This document shows positions 39,998-51,800 of a stretch of DNA of 55,045 nt, piece after piece (the stretch's first letter is position 1; each line of letters opens with the position of its first letter). The notes beneath the pieces are model-generated. The model worked only from the letters and a program-made list of their open reading frames with translations. It was not told the DNA's origin and did no database searches. This stretch comes from Sedimenticola sp. Lineage in GTDB: Bacteria; Pseudomonadota; Gammaproteobacteria; Chromatiales; Chromatiaceae. The stretch spans positions 1 to 55,045 of the forward strand of contig JALVNE010000005.1 in assembly GCA_027026755.1 (NCBI GenBank), given 5' to 3'. A program made the position numbers and the translations under genes.

Positions 39998-40260
39998 TGC
40001 TTGCCGACATCAGAGCCTATCTGCAGGAACGGGGACAGGCGACGCTTGCCGATATCGCCCGGCACCTGGACGTGACGCCGGAGCTGGCCCGGGAGATGCT
40101 GGCGCTGTGGATCAGAAAAGGCAAAGTGCAGCGGATGGTCGCCACGCCATCCTGCGTAACCCGCTGCTCCCAGTGCGATCCGGCCACGACAGAGATCTAC
40201 GCCTGGGGGAAGGCAGCACCGCCGGATGCCTTTCTGCAGCAGAAATGCAGTCTTTCCTGA
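39997..40260 (+). CDS. feoC: FeoC-like winged-helix [Fe-S] protein
   Basis: The 87-residue product has an N-terminal winged helix (DIRAYLQERGQATLADIARHL) and a wing with a Cys cluster, C53, C57 and C60, with C84 near the C-terminus, the arrangement of an oxygen-sensitive [4Fe-4S] site in FeoC. FeoC stabilises FeoB and may signal oxygen. The start overlaps the feoB stop and the gene ends 24 bases before a terminator. Confidence 0.85.
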   Translation: MLADIRAYLQERGQATLADIARHLDVTPELAREMLALWIRKGKVQRMVATPSCVTRCSQCDPATTEIYAWGKAAPPDAFLQQKCSLS

Positions 40261-40283
40261 GCTCGGGGAAAACTTCCGGACAA

Positions 40284-40313
40284 AAGAAAAGCGGCCTTGC
40301 GGCCGCTTTTCTT
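40284..40313. terminator. Bidirectional Rho-independent terminator
   Basis: A 13-base stem with a TTGC loop (AAGAAAAGCGGCC paired with GGCCGCTTTTCTT) has A residues on the left and T residues on the right, so it can stop both feoABC (+) and the convergent secreted-protein gene (-). Confidence 0.9.
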
Positions 40314-40328
40314 GTATTGCCCTGAGGC

Positions 40329-41762
40329 TCAGTTTCCGTGGTTGGACATTTTCGTGCTCATGAGCAGGACATCGTAGGGGCCGACCAGGTCGATGACCTG
40401 CGGATCCCCGGTATCCGACATGATGCCTGTCTTCTCCGCAGTGAAGATGAAGAAGTATTCCCCGGGCAGTGAGGCGCCCAGGTCGACGACCTGACCCGGC
40501 TCGATGGGGCTGTCCATGAGTCGGACCTGGGTGTCTCCCCGCTGAATCCTCAGATGAACCTTTTCAAATTCGCAGTCCGTGCGGGTACAGATCTGAATCC
40601 GCAGCTGCTCATTGCCGTCCGAGGTGTAACTGTACACGTCGGTGTCATAGGCGAATATGCCCATCCACTCCGTTTTTGCCGGAGTGACGGTTTCCTGGGC
40701 ATAACAGGCAAAGTCGGGATCGTTTTCCGAGCCGGCCGGGATGGGGTTGCCTCCCGGAGGATTGACGTCGTTGCGATTGGGGTGCGCGGGATCCAGGGGA
40801 TCGCCGGAGGCGGGATCCTTGGTCACGTCACATTCACAGCTGCCGTTGTTGAAGCCATACCAGTCGTTGTTGGCAGGGTCATTGAGCTTGTCGCTGGTGC
40901 AGCCTTTGTAGAAATACTCGTACTCCACCTTTTCCGGCGTAGTGACTTTCTTTTTCTTGACCAGGGTACGACCGAATGTGCCCACCATGGCCACATTGGA
41001 ACGCAGGGGGTCGGCATGTTTCGGATCGTTGTTGGGCTCGGTTTCCGTATCGAAGCGGTTTTCGTCCGGGTTGGCCGTGACCTGCCCCGTGTCTTCCAGG
41101 CGGGCCGCTATATTGTAGCCGCGGAAATCGCCGCCATTCTCCTTGGACGCCACGGAAATGTAATAGGTGCCGGTCCTGCCCAGGGTGACTTCGGTGACTT
41201 TAGCAGAATCCACGGGAGAAACTTCTTTCTGTCCGGATTGGTCGTCAGAGGGCGCTGGTGCCTGCCCGCCGCCACCGCCCTGGCTGTTGTCACTGTCGAA
41301 GGAGGCAATGATGTTGCCATTGAGATCTCTTACTTTGATCACCCAACCCTGCGTATCGGTGAAGTTGCCGGGATCGGCAAGAAAATACAGGGTGAGTTTC
41401 TGGCTGGGCTTGTCGGTGGTGATGTAGAACCAGTCCTCGTCGAACTCGTCCATGGTGTTGCCATGATAAAACTGGCCGAGGAGAAGTCCGTCCGCATTGA
41501 GAATATGATCGTTGGGTTCCGTTTCCCCGTAGCCCTGGTCCTTGATCATGGGATTGATCCTTACGCCACATGCAATGGGTGCGTCCCGGCAATCCTGAGT
41601 GCCGGCGTCATAGCCATCCTTGTAGTCGGCGTTCGCGTTGGGGTTTCCCGTGCCTCCCGGCCAGAATATGGCAGCCTGTGCCTGGAACACGGGAATGCTC
41701 ATGGTACCCATGGCCAATGCCAGGGTGGACCAGCGAACTGTTTTCTTGAGTGAATTCTTCAC
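40329..41762 (-). CDS. Secreted ETEPND/PPC-like protein A
   Basis: The 477-residue product has a signal peptide ending QAQA before IFWPGG. It contains two copies of a PPC-like (pre-peptidase C-terminal) pattern: GETEPNDHILNADGLLLGQF with DEDWFYITT, and TETEPNNDPKHADPLRSNV with a later SYTSDGNEQLRIQICT. No catalytic domain is present, and many Asp/Asn/Cys residues suggest a calcium-stabilised, disulfide-bonded extracellular protein. The GTG at 41762 was preferred over the ATG two codons upstream because GGAG is then well spaced and it aligns with the paralog's GTG start. It is clearly paralogous to the gene at 41839-43176. Convergent with feoC. Confidence 0.75.
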   Translation of the reverse strand: MKNSLKKTVRWSTLALAMGTMSIPVFQAQAAIFWPGGTGNPNANADYKDGYDAGTQDCRDAPIACGVRINPMIKDQGYGETEPNDHILNADGLLLGQFYHGNTMDEFDEDWFYITTDKPSQKLTLYFLADPGNFTDTQGWVIKVRDLNGNIIASFDSDNSQGGGGGQAPAPSDDQSGQKEVSPVDSAKVTEVTLGRTGTYYISVASKENGGDFRGYNIAARLEDTGQVTANPDENRFDTETEPNNDPKHADPLRSNVAMVGTFGRTLVKKKKVTTPEKVEYEYFYKGCTSDKLNDPANNDWYGFNNGSCECDVTKDPASGDPLDPAHPNRNDVNPPGGNPIPAGSENDPDFACYAQETVTPAKTEWMGIFAYDTDVYSYTSDGNEQLRIQICTRTDCEFEKVHLRIQRGDTQVRLMDSPIEPGQVVDLGASLPGEYFFIFTAEKTGIMSDTGDPQVIDLVGPYDVLLMSTKMSNHGN

Positions 41763-41838
41763 TTTCATTCTCCGTAACAATGCTGTGGGCTGTACGCGTC
41801 TGTCGGCCGCTTTGCCTTCTCACATTTTGTATTCATGC

Positions 41839-43176
41839 TCAACTCCCGTGCGGAGGCAGTTTGGTACTGCGCAGCAGGAAGTTGTATGGGCCGGTGAGGT
41901 CATCCACGGTATGAACACCGGTTTCCGGGTCAACCTGGGGACCATCCACGGGTTCCGGGGAAAGTTCGAAGAAATAGACCCCGGGGCGGGCGGCGCCCAT
42001 GTCAAAGCTTCGACCGGGTTGGACCGGGCCATTGAACAGAACCACGGCACCGTTTACATAAATGATGCGTACATGCACTCGGGCAAAATCACAATTGCCC
42101 TTGGTACATAGTTCGAAATGAAGCTGTTCGTTGCCCTTGGAACGGTAGCGGAACCAGTCATTGTCGTAATCATAGGCGTACTCCCACTTGCCCTTGCCGT
42201 CATCCTTTGGCCGGGCAACACAGACGTTACCCGGTGCAGTGTGGTCACAGCTGCAGTCGTCCTGTCCCAGAGGCAGGGTGCTGATGTCGGCCGGGTCACA
42301 GTTGGGCCAGACCCACTCCACGTTGTCTTCCGGCGGTATGTACCACTTGACCCAGCGGCGACCGAAGGTGCCAAACATATGGACGTTGGAACGCAGGGGG
42401 TCGGCTTGTTCCTGTAGGTCATTGGGCTCGGTTTCCGCATCATGGAAATTGGTGTCGGGATTGGGGGACATCTGGTCCGAGGGAGAGATCATGGCTGCGA
42501 TGTGGTAGGTACGGTCAGCCCCTTCCTCGTCCTTGGATTCCACGGAGATGTAATACCGTCCGGGCAGTCCCAGGGTAGTCAACATGATATGGGCATCGCT
42601 GAGAGGGGTTTTTGCCAGGATGGGTTCCTGGGGATCAACCACCTCCTCGGGATTGTCACCATTGCGGTACACGTTGCCGGTGCCCGTGGTGGTGCTGTCG
42701 AAAGTGGCAATCACGTTACCGTAGCGGTCGTGCACCTTGACCAGCCAGCCTGCGGTTTCCGTATAGTCGGCCTTGTCGCCAAGGAAGTTGATCAGCAGGT
42801 TCTGGTTGGGCTTGCGGGTAGCCAGGTAGAACCAGTCTTTGTCGAACTTGTCCAGGCTGTTGGCCTGGTAGAACCGGTTGAGACGGATCCAGTCCGCTGT
42901 CTTCATGAAATCATTGGGCTCGGTTTCACCCCAACCGGGCATGGCCACCACGTCTTCCAGCAACACTTTGCAGTCCTTGGGGGCGGCAACGCAGTCCCTT
43001 TGGCCGGCTTTGTAGCCTTTTTTGTATTGCTTGGACTTCTTGTTGGGGTCGCCGCTGTCGCCTAAGCCGCCCGGCCAGTTGATGGCCGCATGGACTTGCA
43101 CGCTGACGACGCTCATGATCCCCATTGCCAGGGCAAGGGCGGACCAGCGGGCGGTCTTGTTTAGTGAATTCTTCAC
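41839..43176 (-). CDS. Secreted ETEPND/PPC-like protein B (paralog)
   Basis: The 445-residue product has a signal peptide (1-30, ending VHA) followed by INWPGG as in the paralog. ETEPND at 84-89 starts the first PPC-like module (KDWFYLATRKPNQNLLINFLGD) and AETEPNDLQEQADPLRSNV the second, which shares ADPLRSNV, GTFGR, SKGNEQLHFELCT and a final GPYNFLLRSTKL with the other copy. The GTG start has GGAGG six bases upstream. Functions such as adhesion, matrix or metal binding are possible but not shown. The AT-richer 43177-43461 gap upstream probably holds its promoter and that of uvrD; I see no gene there. Confidence 0.75.
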   Translation of the reverse strand: MKNSLNKTARWSALALAMGIMSVVSVQVHAAINWPGGLGDSGDPNKKSKQYKKGYKAGQRDCVAAPKDCKVLLEDVVAMPGWGETEPNDFMKTADWIRLNRFYQANSLDKFDKDWFYLATRKPNQNLLINFLGDKADYTETAGWLVKVHDRYGNVIATFDSTTTGTGNVYRNGDNPEEVVDPQEPILAKTPLSDAHIMLTTLGLPGRYYISVESKDEEGADRTYHIAAMISPSDQMSPNPDTNFHDAETEPNDLQEQADPLRSNVHMFGTFGRRWVKWYIPPEDNVEWVWPNCDPADISTLPLGQDDCSCDHTAPGNVCVARPKDDGKGKWEYAYDYDNDWFRYRSKGNEQLHFELCTKGNCDFARVHVRIIYVNGAVVLFNGPVQPGRSFDMGAARPGVYFFELSPEPVDGPQVDPETGVHTVDDLTGPYNFLLRSTKLPPHGS

Positions 43177-43461
43177 CTTATTCCTCCATAATGATGCTGA
43201 TGGCGGCGCTCGTCTGCCCCTCTCATGTTAGGGGCACGGAGCGGCCAGGCAATGCTCGCCACAATGCAGACAAGCCCAAGCATAGTAGAAAAAACAAGCT
43301 TTTTCCAATACTAGCTAATAAAACTTCTAGCTTGGCCCCCGATTTTGTGAGCTTAGGCAAGCTTAGCAGCAGCGGCTGGGCGAAGTTGTGACGCAGTAGG
43401 CCCGTTTCGCAATTCGCTTGTCACCGGCGTCAGGCCGGGATCCAGCTGGTACAATGGTTTC

Positions 43462-45627
43462 ATGGACGTTTCCTCGATTCTCGATGGCCTGAACGCCGCT
43501 CAGCGCGAAGCCGTTTCCGCCCCGCCCTGTTCCACCCTGGTACTGGCCGGGGCCGGTTCGGGCAAGACCCGGGTGCTGGTGCACCGCATCGCCTGGCTGA
43601 TCCAGGTGGAAGGGGTGTCTCCATGGGGCATCCTGGCCGTGACTTTCACCAACAAGGCAGCCAGGGAGATGCGCCAGCGCATCGAGGAGCTGCTGGGGCA
43701 TCCCGTGGGCGGCATGTGGGTGGGCACCTTCCACGGCCTGGCCCACCGTCTGCTGCGCGCTCACTGGCAGGAAGCCAATTTACCCAGGGGTTTCCAGATT
43801 CTCGACAGCGACGACCAGTTCCGCCTGGTCAAGCGGGTCATTCGCGACCTCAATCTGGACGACAGCAAATGGCCGCCCCGCCAGGCCCAGTGGTTCATCA
43901 ACGAACAGAAGGACGAAGGCCGCCGTCCCCAGCATCTGGAAGACGGGGGCGATCACTGGCGGCGCAACATGATTCGCATCTACACCGCCTACCAGGCGGC
44001 TTGCGAGCGGGCCGGGGCGGTGGATTTTGCCGAGCTGCTGCTGCGCGCCCATGAGCTGTGGCGTGACCGCCCCGACGTGCTGCAGCACTACCAGCAGCGC
44101 TTCCAGCATGTGCTGGTGGACGAGTTCCAGGACACCAACGCCATTCAGTACGCCTGGCTGCGTCTGTTGGCCGGGGACAGGGACAACCTGTTCGTGGTGG
44201 GGGACGACGATCAGTCCATCTATGGCTGGCGCGGCGCCCGGGTGGAGAACATCCAGGATTTTCCCCGCCATTTTCCCAATACCCAGCTGGTGAAGCTGGA
44301 GCAGAACTACCGCTCCACGGGCAATATCCTGCGTGGCGCCAACGCGGTCATCGCCAACAACCCCGAGCGTCTGGGCAAGGAGCTGTGGACCGAAGACGGT
44401 GACGGCGAGCCCATCCGCATCTATGCCGCCTTCAATGAAACCGACGAGGCGCGTTTCGTGGTGGAGCGCATCCGCGCCTTCATCGACGAGGGCCATCTGC
44501 GCGCCGAGGCAGCCATTCTCTACCGCACCACGGCCCAGTCCCGGGTGTTCGAGGAGGCCCTGCTGCAGGCAGGCATTCCCTACCGGGTCTATGGCGGCCT
44601 GCGCTTCTTCGAGCGGGCGGAGATCAAGGACGCCCTGGCCTATCTGCGCCAGCTGTCCAACCCCCATGACGACTCCGCTTTCGAGCGCGCCGTGAACCAG
44701 CCTCCCCGGGGCATTGGCGCCAAGACCCTGGATGCCGTGCGCGCCCATGCCCGGGATTTCAACTGCTCCCTGTGGCAGGCCAGCGAAGACCTGCTGCGTG
44801 GCGGCGGCATGACGCCGAGAGCGGCGAAAGCGCTGCAGGGCTACCTGGATATCATTCACGAGATGCGCGCGGCCACGGAAGACCTGCCCTTGTGGGAAAC
44901 CGCAGGGCATGTCATCCATCACAGCGGCCTGCCGGAACATTTCAAGAAATCCCGGGACGGCAAGGGCCAGGACCGCATCGAGAACCTGGAGGAACTGGTG
45001 AACGCCACCCGCCAGTTCATCCATGAGCCGGAAGAGGACGAGGTCATGTCCGAGCTGGACGCCTTTCTTGCCCACGCCGCCCTGGAGGCCGGGGACAACC
45101 AGGCCCAGGAATACGAGGACAGCGTGCAGCTCATGACCCTGCATTCCGCCAAGGGCCTGGAGTTCCCCCTGGTGTTCATGGTGGGCGTGGAAGAAGGCCT
45201 GTTCCCCCACAGCATGTCCGCCGAGGACCCCGCCCGCCTGGAGGAAGAACGCCGCCTCTGCTACGTGGGCATGACCCGGGCCATGCAGCAGCTCTATATG
45301 AGCTACGCGGAAAACCGCCGTCTGCATGGCCAGGAATCCTACCCACTGCCATCCCGTTTTCTGCGGGAGATTCCCGCGGAAGTCACCGAAGAAGTCCGTG
45401 CCCGCCCGGCCATCGCCCGCCCCTACAGCGCCCCGGGCGGCTCTCTGGACGATGCCGTGGAAAGCACCGGCTTTGCCCTGGGCCAGCGGGTGAGTCATGC
45501 CAAGTTTGGCGAAGGCGTGGTCCTCAATGCCGAAGGCCAGGGCAGCAGCGCCCGGGTGCAGGTGAATTTCGAGAGTGTGGGGAGCAAGTGGCTGGTGGTG
45601 GCTTATGCAAATCTGCAGCGGCTTTGA
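43462..45627 (+). CDS. uvrD: DNA helicase II (UvrD)
   Basis: The 721-residue superfamily 1A helicase acts in nucleotide excision and mismatch repair. Motifs visible: Q motif and Walker A AGAGSGKT (29-36), Ia VTFTNKAAREM, II VDEFQDTN, III FVVGDDDQSIYGWRGA, IV LEQNYRSTGNI, V LMTLHSAKGLEFPLVF and VI LCYVGMTRAMQ. The C-terminal TUDOR-like domain ends in VQVNFESVGSKWLVVAYANLQRL. That last segment is duplicated about 720 bases downstream (46282-46350), implying that the 3' end was replaced during an insertion. Confidence 0.97.
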   Translation: MDVSSILDGLNAAQREAVSAPPCSTLVLAGAGSGKTRVLVHRIAWLIQVEGVSPWGILAVTFTNKAAREMRQRIEELLGHPVGGMWVGTFHGLAHRLLRAHWQEANLPRGFQILDSDDQFRLVKRVIRDLNLDDSKWPPRQAQWFINEQKDEGRRPQHLEDGGDHWRRNMIRIYTAYQAACERAGAVDFAELLLRAHELWRDRPDVLQHYQQRFQHVLVDEFQDTNAIQYAWLRLLAGDRDNLFVVGDDDQSIYGWRGARVENIQDFPRHFPNTQLVKLEQNYRSTGNILRGANAVIANNPERLGKELWTEDGDGEPIRIYAAFNETDEARFVVERIRAFIDEGHLRAEAAILYRTTAQSRVFEEALLQAGIPYRVYGGLRFFERAEIKDALAYLRQLSNPHDDSAFERAVNQPPRGIGAKTLDAVRAHARDFNCSLWQASEDLLRGGGMTPRAAKALQGYLDIIHEMRAATEDLPLWETAGHVIHHSGLPEHFKKSRDGKGQDRIENLEELVNATRQFIHEPEEDEVMSELDAFLAHAALEAGDNQAQEYEDSVQLMTLHSAKGLEFPLVFMVGVEEGLFPHSMSAEDPARLEEERRLCYVGMTRAMQQLYMSYAENRRLHGQESYPLPSRFLREIPAEVTEEVRARPAIARPYSAPGGSLDDAVESTGFALGQRVSHAKFGEGVVLNAEGQGSSARVQVNFESVGSKWLVVAYANLQRL

Positions 45628-45735
45628 AGCCTGACTGTCCCAATCCACTAATTTGCCACCTCAAATCAAGATACTAACGAGGTGCGAAATAGCCTGTACC
45701 TTGACAGGCATTCGAGGCGATGAATAGAGGCTCGT

Positions 45736-45798
45736 CTGTAGGTCGGACTTCAGTCCGACAAATAACGGCGGATTGTCGGGCTGAAGCCCGACCTACAG
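45736..45798. repeat. Inverted pair of REP-like hairpins
   Basis: CTGTAGGTCGG-ACTTCAGT-CCGACA (45736-45760) and TGTCGGG-CTGAAG-CCCGACCTACAG (45774-45798) are head-to-head hairpins with a 13-base spacer; the outermost CTGTAGGTCGG and CCGACCTACAG also pair. The same hairpin occurs at 9763-9787. It abuts the truncated toxin stub on its right side. Confidence 0.85.
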
Positions 45799-45846
45799 TC
45801 ATTGAACTCCCACATTGCGGGTTTTGGCATGCGCCGTCCACTTCAC
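45799..45846 (-). pseudogene. Truncated toxin stub, RelE/ParE-like start
   Basis: A GTG overlapping the corrected antitoxin stop starts the peptide VKWTAHAKTRNVGVQ and then stops. VKWTAxAK is a common beginning of RelE/ParE toxins, and the antitoxin-then-toxin order with overlapping ends fits. The remainder of the toxin is missing, and the REP pair begins at the next base. The family call rests on only about eight residues plus context. Confidence 0.5.
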
Positions 45847-46023
45847 CACGATTGAATATCCTTCAATACTTCCTCAGCGGTTTGGGTTTTGTTTTCGGCA
45901 GCATCCTGTCGCCCCCCGGCGGATGTTCTCCAGCATATATAACCGGTAAATCATCTCTTCAGTATCGGCGTCATCCGGTAATTGCTGGATGATGTTGAGT
46001 GCGTCCTGTTTGGCGGTGTGCAT
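45843..46023 (-). pseudogene. Frameshifted antitoxin-like gene
   Basis: From the ATG at 46023 (GAGGA upstream) the product begins MHTAKQDALNIIQQLPDDAD, then TEEMIYRLYMLENIRRG, a pattern found in small antitoxins of RelE/ParE-type pairs. A run of six C on the plus strand (45912-45917) appears to have one base too many: the open frame ends at 45874, but removing one base restores QDAAENKTQTAEEVLKDIQSW and a stop overlapping the toxin start. The span is 181 bases, one more than 60 codons. A sequencing error in the homopolymer cannot be excluded. Confidence 0.65.
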
Positions 46024-46281
46024 GGTGGATTCCTCGCTGTTACAGCTTGCTTGGCCGCGTACCAACTTATCGATGAACCCTGTTACATCTGATTTCTTCA
46101 CCAGGCTGCCCCTTACAGTCAAGGCATGCTGGCCTTCGTCCGGCAAACGAACGGACTGCTGGCAGAGTTGGTGCAGCTGGTAGTTCCTGATCTTCAAATT
46201 CTGTGATGGTTCTTGCTCTCCTGACAACTAATCCAGGACAATCTGGAGAATATCAGCGATGTTTACGTGGTAAAGATACAT

Positions 46282-46350
46282 AGGTGGAACTTTGAGAGTG
46301 TGGGGGCGAGTGGCTGGTGGTGGCTTACGCCAACCTGCAGCCGGTGTGAA
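46282..46350 (+). pseudogene. uvrD': Displaced copy of the uvrD 3' end
   Basis: These 69 bases align with the last 69 bases of uvrD and its stop (45560-45628). Differences fall largely at third codon positions (TAT/TAC, GCA/GCC, AAT/AAC) plus a 1-base deletion that breaks the frame. The pattern suggests this is the original or another allele of the gene end, pushed downstream when a ~720-base segment carrying its own uvrD tail was inserted. Confidence 0.8.
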
Positions 46351-46373
46351 CCGGCGCAGGCCGGCGGAGAGCA

Positions 46374-48617
<2,244 letters not shown>

Positions 48618-48625
48618 TTAACCAA

Positions 48626-48662
48626 ATACATAGTTACTATTCTGAAGATAGTGACAGACTAT
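48626..48662 (-). promoter_or_regulatory. OxyR binding site upstream of katG
   Basis: The sequence reads ATAC-N7-CTAT-N7-ATAG-N7-CTAT with exact spacing (tetrads at 48626, 48637, 48648 and 48659), a 15 of 16 match to the extended OxyR consensus of four tetranucleotides. It lies 75 bases before the katG start, where OxyR would contact RNA polymerase. Confidence 0.85.
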
Positions 48663-48857
48663 TAACTCTGCCTCTGCACCTGTTCCGGTATCTCCCGGGA
48701 TGGATTTCCCGGGTCAACGATCTGTTGGTATGAAGTTTATTCAGGTGTTGACCGGGAAATGTTAAATCCTATATAAGTGCTGTGGTTGTCACCTTGGTTC
48801 TTCCCGGAAGGACTGACGGATGCATGGAATCGAATCACACGATCAAGGAGCCCGGTA

Positions 48858-51800
48858 ATGCCAGTCCTTTCTTTGTCAGATCCCAAACGTTTTCTGCTGT
48901 TTGTATTACTGCTGATGGCTTCGGCGGTCATGCCGGCTTTGCTCAAAGCCGCTGATGCGCCTGCTCGGGGGAATTCCCTGGAAGCGCGCGTGGCCTGTCA
49001 GATCCTGATCGAGGATCTCCGCTGGTCCCATCAGATCTGGCCCGACGCGAATCCCACTCCCAAGCCCGCCCGGTCCGAGGTGCTGTCCGATGCGCAGATA
49101 CGCGCTGCGGTGGAAGAGAACTTGCGCATGGAAGCCGCACTGAAAGCCCTGTACGGCATCAGCATAGATGCCGCCATGCTGCAGGCGGAAATGGATCGCA
49201 TGGCCAGGGGCACGCGAGCGCCGGCTCGTTTGAAGGAGCTGTTTGTCGCCCTGAACAAAGATCCCCGGCGCATTGCGGATTGTGTGGCGCGTCCCCAACT
49301 GGTGAAGCGGATGCTGCGGAAACGCTATCAATGGGACCAGCGCATCCACGACAGCTTGCTGCATCAGGCGCAATCCGCCATCGAGGCGGGGGCGGCCACG
49401 GGTTTGAACGCCAGCCTGCCTGAGGGGGCCGTGGAGAACCGGCTGGTATTCCTGCGCAGGAGCGCTTCTGAAGGCGGCAGGGAAGTGGAAGGGGCGGTTT
49501 TGCTCGATGATGAGGAATTCGATCACGAGCTGGCACAGCGGACTTCCCGTTCCCATAACGGGAATGAGGCTGCCCGTCAATCCCCCCGTCTTCAGGAAAA
49601 CCGGGCGGCTTTCTTTCTTGAGCAAGTGCTCAGCAGTACAAAAGACCGTCTGGAGCTGCGGCGTTTGATCTGGAAAAAAATGCCTTTCGATAAATGGTGG
49701 AGCACCGTAAGGAATACGATGCCTATTCCTGTTGCCTTGTCCGCTGCGCAGTCATTGCGCTTGCCTGAGGTCACCAATGTTCTTCCCGGGCAGCAGACGA
49801 GGTTGTCTGGAAGCATCCCCGCCGACAGCTGGAGACAGGGAGCACCATTGTTGATGCCGAGAACAGGCCATACCGTGGTGTGGACAGGAAGTGAAATGAT
49901 TGTCTGGGGTGGGGAGCATGCGAATGAACTCCTGGACACGGGCGCCCGTTACAATCCCGTAACGGATGTCTGGACATCTGTCAGCCTTGCTGGCGCGCCG
50001 GAAAAAAGAACAGATCATACAGCGGTATGGACCGGAAGCGAGATGATCGTCTGGGGAGGACGGGGCGAGTCTGGCGCGCTTTCCACGGGGGGGCGCTATA
50101 ACCCGGCCACGGACAGTTGGGAAGCCACTTCCACCACAAACCTGCCTGATGCAAGGCACTCCCACAGTGCCGTCTGGGCCGGTAACCTGATGATCGTCTG
50201 GGGTGGCAAGGATGGTGGGTATGGCTATTTTGCCACTGGCAGCCGATATGATCCGGTACGGGACGAATGGACCGGGATGAATTCTGTTGGGGCGCCCAGC
50301 GCCCGATCCGGGCATTCGGCCGTGTGGACGGGGTCGCAGATGATCATATGGGGAGGGGAAGGCGCTACCGAAACCAATACGGGTGGGCGGTATGACCCCG
50401 TCGCGGATACCTGGCAGCCAACGAATCCCATGGCACCCAGCGCCAGGACTGAACATACCGCAGTCTGGACGGGTAAGGAAATGATCGTGTGGGGTGGAAG
50501 AAGCTCTACTTATTCCGTCGATACGGGAGGCAGGTATGATCCCGTCACGGACAGCTGGAAGGAAACCAGCCTGGTGGCCCCTGCAGCAAGGTATGGCCAT
50601 ACTGCGGTCTGGACGGGTAAGGAAATGATCGTATGGGGGGGCTTTGGCCAGGACGTGATGTATACAGGTGGAAAATATGATCCGACTACCGATGTCTGGT
50701 CGGACACCAATACCATTGGTGCCATTGCGGGAAGGTACAGGCATACTGCCGTGTGGACGGGCGAGGTGATGCTCGTATGGGGCGGTTCAGCATCAAGCTG
50801 GTCGGGTGCGTTGGGAGATGGTGGTCAATATGATCCTGAAACAGATGGATGGATGCCTATGGAAATGGCGTCGCCCGCACCAAGGGCAAGCCATACAGCT
50901 GTCTGGACGGGGTCTGAAATGATCGTCTGGGGCGGCTACCCTGTTGCCTTCGGAGACGATGTAGGCGCGCGCTATGATCCCTCGACCAACAGTTGGTCTG
51001 CCCTCAACACATGGAACTCACCTCAGTCACGTGTGGGACATACCGCCGTCTGGACAGGCCAGGAAATGATCGTCTGGGGGGGTGGCGCGGCCGGCTATTC
51101 CGGTTCGAACACTTACAATACCGGTGGGCGCTACAACCCAATCACCGACAGCTGGGTGCCAACCAATGCCATCGCGCCCCAGCAGCGGAAAAACCATACA
51201 GCGGTCTGGACGGGTAGCGAGATGATTGTCTGGGGTGGAAGTTACGAGGGTTATGCCCTGTCCACAGGGGGAAGATACCGGCCGGACACCGATACCTGGA
51301 CCAACGTCAGTGCCATTGGAGCCCCCGATCGCAGAGAAAAACACACAGCGGTCTGGACAGGCTCTGGGATGATCGTCTGGGGAGGAGCCAGGGACTGGAG
51401 TGACTATGTCAACACGGGAGGTATCTACGATCCTGTGAGTGACACATGGCGTGCCACGAGTACCATGGCGCCGTCGGCCAGAAGTGGGCATACAGCTGTC
51501 TGGACAGGATCGGAAATGATCGTCTGGGGGGGCGATCAGAATAATTCTTCCTATGTCAATACGGGGGGACGATATGATCCTGATGCCGACATCTGGCGGG
51601 ATACCAATACGGTGGGCGCGCCCATGGGACGCAGTGGTCATACCTCAGTCTGGACAGGATCGGAAATGATCATCTGGGGTGGGGAGAATAACAACCCCCT
51701 GGGCAATGAAGCCTGGCGCTACAAGCCTGCCGATGACTCCTGGATGCAGAGCAGTGCCATCGATGCGCCTGCCCTTACTTCCCACCATACAGCCGTATGG

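Noticed and set aside
46024..46227. N-terminal extension of the antitoxin frame as a separate protein
   Set aside because: It has some protein-like composition but no start signal or recognised motif, and the strong ribosome binding site lies before the ATG at 46023; it could be a decayed fragment of the inserted element.
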